From the NCBI RefSeq assembly GCF_900199205.1, contig NZ_OBMJ01000001.1, positions 5,449,001 through 5,513,000 of the forward strand: a stretch of 64,000 bases of DNA, in the 5' to 3' direction. This stretch comes from Streptomyces sp. 1331.2 (GTDB lineage: Bacteria > Actinomycetota > Actinomycetes > Streptomycetales > Streptomycetaceae). Position numbers and translations under genes: made by a program. Position 1 is the first letter of the stretch; every line of letters starts with the position of its first letter. The notes under the pieces were generated by a model, which was not told the origin of the DNA, made no database searches, and saw nothing but the letters and a program-made list of their open reading frames with translations. Positions 59,918 to 64,000 of this stretch are shown here, piece by piece.

Positions 59918-61174
59918 ATGGCCGACAGGCGCGGAATCGCAGGCATCGGCAGCATCTCGCTGGCCCTCGTAGTACTGGCCCCGCTGGCCGCCTGCTCGTC
60001 CGGTGACGACGAGTCCGCCGGGCCGCACCGGATCGATGCGGCCCCGCTGGTCCACCTCTCGGCGGACGGCAAGGTCGATCCCTCCCAGCCGGTCACCGTC
60101 ACCGCGGTGGCGGGCAGCCGGCTCACCGACGTCACCGTGGTCGGCCCGGACGGCCGGGTGGTCGCCGGAACGCTCGCCGACGACCAGCGCAGCTGGCAGA
60201 CCACCGGCCGGCTGAAGGCCGCCACCGCCTACTCCGTGCGGATCTCCGCCGACGACGGCAAGGGCGGCCGGGGCGACACCACCGCGAGTTTCAGCACCCT
60301 CGCCGCCCAGCGCCTGCTCACCGCGAAGCTCGGCCCGGACTCCTCCGGCAGCGGCGTCTACGGGGTGGGCCAGCCGCTCACCGTGCAGCTCTCCGAGGCG
60401 GTGAAGGACCCGCAGGCCCGTCAGGAGGTCGAGCGCGACCTGACCGTCAGCTCCCAGCCCGCCGTCACGGGCGCCTGGTACTGGGTGGACGACAAGAACC
60501 TGCACTTCCGCCCGGAGGACTACTGGCCGGCCGGGACGACCGTCTCGCTGTCCTTCGACGGCACCGGCAGCCGGATCGCGGACGGCCTCTACGGGGGCGA
60601 CCGCAGCGCGCTCAAGCTGCGGATCGGCGCACGGGTGGAGTCGGTGATCGATGCGGCCGCCCACGAACTCACCCTGAAGCGTGACGGCGAGGTCGTGCGG
60701 ACCATCCCGGTCACCACCGGCAAGCCGGGCTTCGACACCCGCAACGGCACCAAGGTGGTGCTCGGCCAGGAGCGCTCGGTCCGGATGAACGGCGAGACGA
60801 TCGGCATAGCCACCGGCAGCTCGGAGGCCTACGACCTGAACGTCGAGTGGGCCACCCGGGTGACCTGGAGCGGCGAGTACGTCCACGCGGCGCCCTGGTC
60901 GGTCAGCTCGCAGGGCGTGGAGAACGTCAGCCACGGCTGTACCGGCATGAGCACCGACAACGCCAAGTGGTTCTACGACAACACCCGGGTGGGGGACCTG
61001 GTCACGGTGGTGAACAGCCGCGGCCCCCAGATGGAGGCGTTCGGCAACGGCTTCGGCGACTGGAACGTCGGCTGGACCGACTGGGTCAAGCACAGCGCCG
61101 TCGGACAACCCCTCAGCACCACCGCGCCGCCCGCCCAGGCCCCGGCCTCGGGCATGATCCGCCCTGAGGTCTAG
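59918..61174 (+). CDS. L,D-transpeptidase lipoprotein
   Basis: The signal peptide ends in a lipobox (LAPLAACSS, about residue 26). Two Ig-like domains follow (residues about 50-260), then a YkuD catalytic domain with the active-site motif VENVSHGCTGMSTDNAKWFY, where the Cys is the nucleophile. Such enzymes make 3-3 crosslinks in peptidoglycan or attach proteins to it. A C-terminal extension (WNVGWTDWVKHSAVG) is common in actinobacteria. The start at 59918 has CGGAGG upstream. It lies between ctaF and qcrB, an arrangement often kept in streptomycetes. Confidence 0.93.
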   Translation: MADRRGIAGIGSISLALVVLAPLAACSSGDDESAGPHRIDAAPLVHLSADGKVDPSQPVTVTAVAGSRLTDVTVVGPDGRVVAGTLADDQRSWQTTGRLKAATAYSVRISADDGKGGRGDTTASFSTLAAQRLLTAKLGPDSSGSGVYGVGQPLTVQLSEAVKDPQARQEVERDLTVSSQPAVTGAWYWVDDKNLHFRPEDYWPAGTTVSLSFDGTGSRIADGLYGGDRSALKLRIGARVESVIDAAAHELTLKRDGEVVRTIPVTTGKPGFDTRNGTKVVLGQERSVRMNGETIGIATGSSEAYDLNVEWATRVTWSGEYVHAAPWSVSSQGVENVSHGCTGMSTDNAKWFYDNTRVGDLVTVVNSRGPQMEAFGNGFGDWNVGWTDWVKHSAVGQPLSTTAPPAQAPASGMIRPEV

Positions 61175-61210
61175 GGAGGGTCTGCGGGGGCCCGCCGGAC
61201 AGGTCCTAGG

Positions 61211-62650
61211 GCCAATGCCAGTGACTTAGGTTGTGTCCGCTCTGGTGATCGTGATGGTTGCGGGGGTTGGTGGTGGCCAGTCGTGCTGTTGGGCGCGTTT
61301 GAGGGGCCAGTTGGACATCTTGCGTTTGATGACGCGGGGGCAGGTCCGTTGACGGCGCGGGGGTAGGAGGCGTTCGGTGATCTCAGCCAGGGTGCGGTTC
61401 AGCGCCCTGGTGAGTCTGCCGGGGGGAAAGCGCCGCCTGGGCGGGGACCTGGCGGCGCACGACCCGCAGACTGCGGGTGAAGGACAAGCGGTCGGGGTCC
61501 ACGCCCTCATGCAGGGCGGCTTGGTGCATGAGTTGTCGGATGGCGTGGTGGACGAGCAGGAGGCCGTAGACCTCCTGCTCGACGCCCCACGGGTACTTCG
61601 AGCGCAGGACGAGTTTGGGTCCGCGCTGGTGGGTCTTGATCTCGTCCAGGGTGGTCTCGATCTCCCAGCGCTGGACGTAGAGCGCGGCCAACTCGGCGGC
61701 CGGTGCCTCCTCGGGGTCGAGGAGAGTGGTGATCAGGCGGTAGACGGTGCCATCACCGGTGGAGGCGAGGGTGTATTCGACGACCCGGACGGTCACCGGG
61801 TTGCGGCGACTCCTTCTGTCCGGTTCGGCGTGCACCGTGCTGAGGTACGAGCCGTCGCTGAGCACGCGCACGACGGGCAGGTTCGCGCTCTTGCGCACGC
61901 GCCACAGCAGGTCCGCGCCGGTGGCCCGTGCGTGCTGCCACAGCTCGAAGCCGTAGAAGCCCCGGTCGGCCAGCAGCAGCATCCCCTCGCGAAGCCGGTC
62001 GAACAGCTGCCGGGACAGGGACTGCTCGCTCGCCGACAGCGGACCGGTGACGGCGGCGAACACCGCGTGGGTGCCGCACTCGGCCAGCCCCACCACCCTG
62101 GCCTGCGGGAACGCGCTCGCTCCGCGTCCCGACACATGGCGGCCGAAGAAGGCGTCGTTGGCCTCGGTGTCCGCCAGGTCCAGCGTGGTGCCGTCCACCG
62201 CGACCAGGCGCCAGCGCCGGTACCAGGCCCCCGCTGTCCCGGGCACCGCCATCGGCCGACACACCCGCGCGAACAGCAACCGCAACGGCTCTGGACCCAG
62301 CCGCCGACGGGCCCGGCCGATCGCGGCGGTCGTGGGCACCCGCCACGACCGCCGCCCGTCCCCGAGCCCCTCGCCCAGCACCCGGGCGACCTCTTCATAG
62401 CCCTGCCCGAAGAACAGGCACATCGCCAGCACGAAGTACACGACCACCCGCGCCGGCAACAACCGGCTGCGTTTCTCGCCCCGCCCGGTCTCCGCGATCA
62501 CCTCATCCACCAGACCCGGCGGAAACGCCCGGGTCAACACCCCGATCGCGATCCGGTCCGACAACCGCTCACCCGCAGGCGACTTGACCTGTCCCACCCT
62601 CGCCACACCACAACCAACGAGACAGGGACACCAAAGTCACTGGCATTGGT
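61211..62650 (-). mobile_element. IS4-family insertion sequence
   Basis: Terminal inverted repeats CCAATGCCAGTGACTTAGGT (61212-61231) and the complement of CCAATGCCAGTGACTTTGGT (62630-62649) differ at one position. TCCTAGG occurs directly outside both ends (61204-61210 and 62650-62656) as a probable target duplication, though the exact boundary is ambiguous by a base. The element is about 1.44 kb and encodes one transposase. It separates the L,D-transpeptidase gene from the GntR gene. Confidence 0.88.
61226..62606 (-). pseudogene. IS4-family DDE transposase, C-terminal frameshift
   Basis: The catalytic residues are intact: first Asp in RLVAVDGTTLDLADTE, second Asp in MLLLADRGFYGFELW, and Glu within the YREK-type signature YVQRWEIETTLDEIKTH. 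Near 61430-61440 one extra base in a run of C shifts the frame, so translation ends at 61383 with SPRQTHQGAEPHPG. The expected tail (FPPGRLTRALNRTLAEITER, then MSNWPLKRAQQHDWPPPT) continues in another frame to 61226. The core fold is complete, so some activity may remain. Confidence 0.8.
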
Positions 62651-62651
62651 C

Positions 62652-63023
62652 CTAGGCCTCGGGGTAGGCCAGCCGCAGGGCGGTGACCACCGCGGCCAGG
62701 GCGTCCGCGTGGGAGAGCCCGAGGCGGTCCGCGCGCTCGGCGTACTCGGTGGCGGCCGCGGCGGCCAGCCGGTGCGCGGTGTCCCCGGCGGCGGCGATCA
62801 GCGTGCCGCGCCGGCCGTGGGTCTCCACCACCCCGTCGGCCTCCAGCTCCCGGTACGCCCGGGCGACGGTCCCGGCGGCCAGCCCCAGCTCCTCGGCCAG
62901 GGCCCGTACGGTCGGCAGTCGCAGCCCGGCCGGCAGCTCGCCGGAGCGGGCCTGATCGGCGATCCGGGCGCGGATCTGCTCGTACGGGGGAGTGGCGGAG
63001 TCGGGGTCGACGGAGAGCTGCAC
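62652..63023 (-). CDS. GntR-family regulator (YtrA-like)
   Basis: This 123-residue protein has the GntR winged helix (PPYEQIRARIADQARSGELP, then LPTVRALAEELGLAAGTVAR, then AYRELEADGVVETHGRRGTL) and only a short helical C-terminus, the compact YtrA layout. The GTG at 63023 follows AGGAG. Its stop codon lies within the target duplication of the adjacent IS4 element, so the insertion just missed the coding sequence. Targets are unknown; YtrA-type genes often regulate a linked ABC transporter, not visible here. Confidence 0.88.
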   Translation of the reverse strand: MQLSVDPDSATPPYEQIRARIADQARSGELPAGLRLPTVRALAEELGLAAGTVARAYRELEADGVVETHGRRGTLIAAAGDTAHRLAAAAATEYAERADRLGLSHADALAAVVTALRLAYPEA

Positions 63024-63074
63024 GGGGGGCTCCTGGGGACATGGGCGGCTGCGGGGCCGGTGGATGCGAAAAGG

Positions 63075-63119
63075 CCCGAGGGCCGCCGACCAGACGAACT
63101 CTGGTCGGCGGCCCTCGGG
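63075..63119. terminator. 20-bp stem terminator after qcrB
   Basis: Arms 63075-63094 and 63100-63119 are perfectly complementary around CGAAC. It ends the qcrB transcript before the GntR gene. Confidence 0.9.
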
Positions 63120-63141
63120 GTGACGCGGGGTGCGTACGGGA

Positions 63142-64000
63142 TCAGTGGTGGCCGTGGCCGCTGGTGATCTCGTGGTGCTCCTCGGAGGTCGGCTTGGGGA
63201 TCTGGCCGCCCTCGCCGTAGAAGCCGCGGGACAGCTTGGCCCGGGTGCGGGTGAGGACGCCGGCCTTGCGGGCCACGCCGTTCTCGTCCGTCTGGGCCGG
63301 CAGCTCGACCGGCTGGTTCTGCTCGTGCGCGGTGAGCTTGAACAGGTCCTTCTGCGGCAGCTGGGCGTGCACCTCGATGAACTCGCCGTGCGGCAGGCGC
63401 TTGATGACGCCCGTCTCGCGGCCGTGCAGCACCTTCTCCTTGTCACGGCGCTGGAGGCCGAGGCACCAGCGCTTGGTGACGATGAAGGTGATGACCGGCA
63501 CCACGAAGAAGCCGACGCGCACGAAGTAGGTGATCGAGTTCAGCGACAGGTGGAAGTGCGTGGCGAACAGGTCGTTGCCACCACCGATCAGCAGCACCAG
63601 GTACAGGCTGATCCAGGCGGCGCCCAGGCCGGTGCGGACCGGGGCGTTGCGCGGGCGGTCCAGGATGTGGTGCTCGCGCTTGTCGCCGGTGATCCAGCCC
63701 TCGATGAACGGGTAGACCGCGATGGCGACCAGGACCAGCGGGAAGATCATCAGCGGGATGAAGACACCCAGGTTCAGGGTGTGGCCCCACAGGCTGATCT
63801 CCCAGCCCGGCATGACGCGGATCAGACCCTCGGAGAAGCCCATGTACCAGTCCGGCTGGGCGTCCGTGGAGACCTGGTCCGGGCGGTACGGGCCGTAGGC
63901 CCAGATCGGGTTGATCGAGGCGATCGCCGAGATGGCGGCGATGATGCCGAAGACCAGGAAGAAGAAGCCACCGGCCTTGGCCATGTAGACCGGCATCAGC
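63142..64000 (-). CDS. qcrB: Ubiquinol-cytochrome c reductase cytochrome b subunit, C-terminal part
   Basis: The gene runs off the right edge, so only the last approximately 286 codons are seen. The segment holds several membrane helices (GGFFFLVFGIIAAISAIASI, VFIPLMIFPLVLVAIAVYPF, AAWISLYLVLLIGGGNDLFA, YFVRVGFFVVPVITFIVTKR), the quinol-site neighbourhood DAQPDWYMGFSEGLIRVMPG, and the long cytoplasmic C-terminal tail of actinobacterial QcrB (ending HHEITSGHGHH). It belongs to the bcc complex, the partner of the aa3 oxidase encoded by ctaCDF. Confidence 0.94.
   Translation of the reverse strand, partial: LMPVYMAKAGGFFFLVFGIIAAISAIASINPIWAYGPYRPDQVSTDAQPDWYMGFSEGLIRVMPGWEISLWGHTLNLGVFIPLMIFPLVLVAIAVYPFIEGWITGDKREHHILDRPRNAPVRTGLGAAWISLYLVLLIGGGNDLFATHFHLSLNSITYFVRVGFFVVPVITFIVTKRWCLGLQRRDKEKVLHGRETGVIKRLPHGEFIEVHAQLPQKDLFKLTAHEQNQPVELPAQTDENGVARKAGVLTRTRAKLSRGFYGEGGQIPKPTSEEHHEITSGHGHH

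Noticed and set aside
1..64000. tRNA and rRNA genes as integration sites
   Set aside because: No cloverleaf with a recognisable T-loop or CCA end was seen near the integrases or elsewhere, so none is reported.

Overview
The window is high-GC DNA from a streptomycete-type actinomycete (Streptomyces or Kitasatospora). GTG starts are frequent, perfect GC-rich hairpins separate genes, and the core genes are actinobacterial: a glnA with a double GlnR box, lipB-lipA, sucB-lpd-pepA, cobU-cobT-cobS, pspA-pspAA, nadA, an actinobacterial ctaC-ctaD-ctaF oxidase and qcrB.

Region 1 (1-13.8 kb) is accessory DNA. It opens inside a polymorphic toxin whose C-terminus is a Hint (intein-like) domain fused to a Fic/Doc toxin, followed by a small candidate immunity gene. 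An integrase-excisionase-Rep module of the actinomycete integrative element type (AICE) comes next. It carries a GntR regulator, an XRE-TPR regulator and two small genes, but no transfer gene. After it lies an orphan toxin cassette: about 50 bp of the Hint 3' end directly behind a stop codon, a different toxin tip, and its own candidate immunity gene. A second, decayed copy of the integrase-excisionase-Rep module follows. An IS110/IS1111-type element sits at the 3' flank of its integrase, the catalytic tyrosine codon of that integrase is now a stop, and its rep gene is cut off and joined to fragments of a TetR-like and an SDR gene. The same repeat flanks both integrases, so each toxin-immunity cassette ends at an apparent recombination site.

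Region 2 (13.8-17.5 kb) is a small metabolic island: two SnoaL-like proteins (one with an early stop), an aldehyde dehydrogenase and a divergent MmyB-like XRE regulator.

Region 3 (17.5-56.4 kb) is conserved chromosome. It holds glnA, an RDD protein, a DUF4191 protein, lipA, lipB, a set made of a PucR-type regulator, an MHS transporter and 3-hydroxybutyrate dehydrogenase (two of its promoters share a 47-bp element), an NsdA-like regulator, an amine oxidase-like flavoprotein, 2-oxoacid dehydrogenase subunits E2 and E3, leucyl aminopeptidase, the late cobalamin genes, a CTG-start methyltransferase, the PspA system, NadA, an Lrp regulator beside a PLP decarboxylase, an A-type Fe-S carrier, a PfkB kinase and a cysteine desulfurase-TusA fusion.

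Region 4 (56.7-64 kb) is respiratory. It has ctaCDF, an L,D-transpeptidase lipoprotein, an IS4-type insertion inside what looks like a palindromic repeat, a GntR regulator, and the 3' part of qcrB running off the right edge.

The most unusual content is the toxin-cassette/integrase arrangement at the left end.
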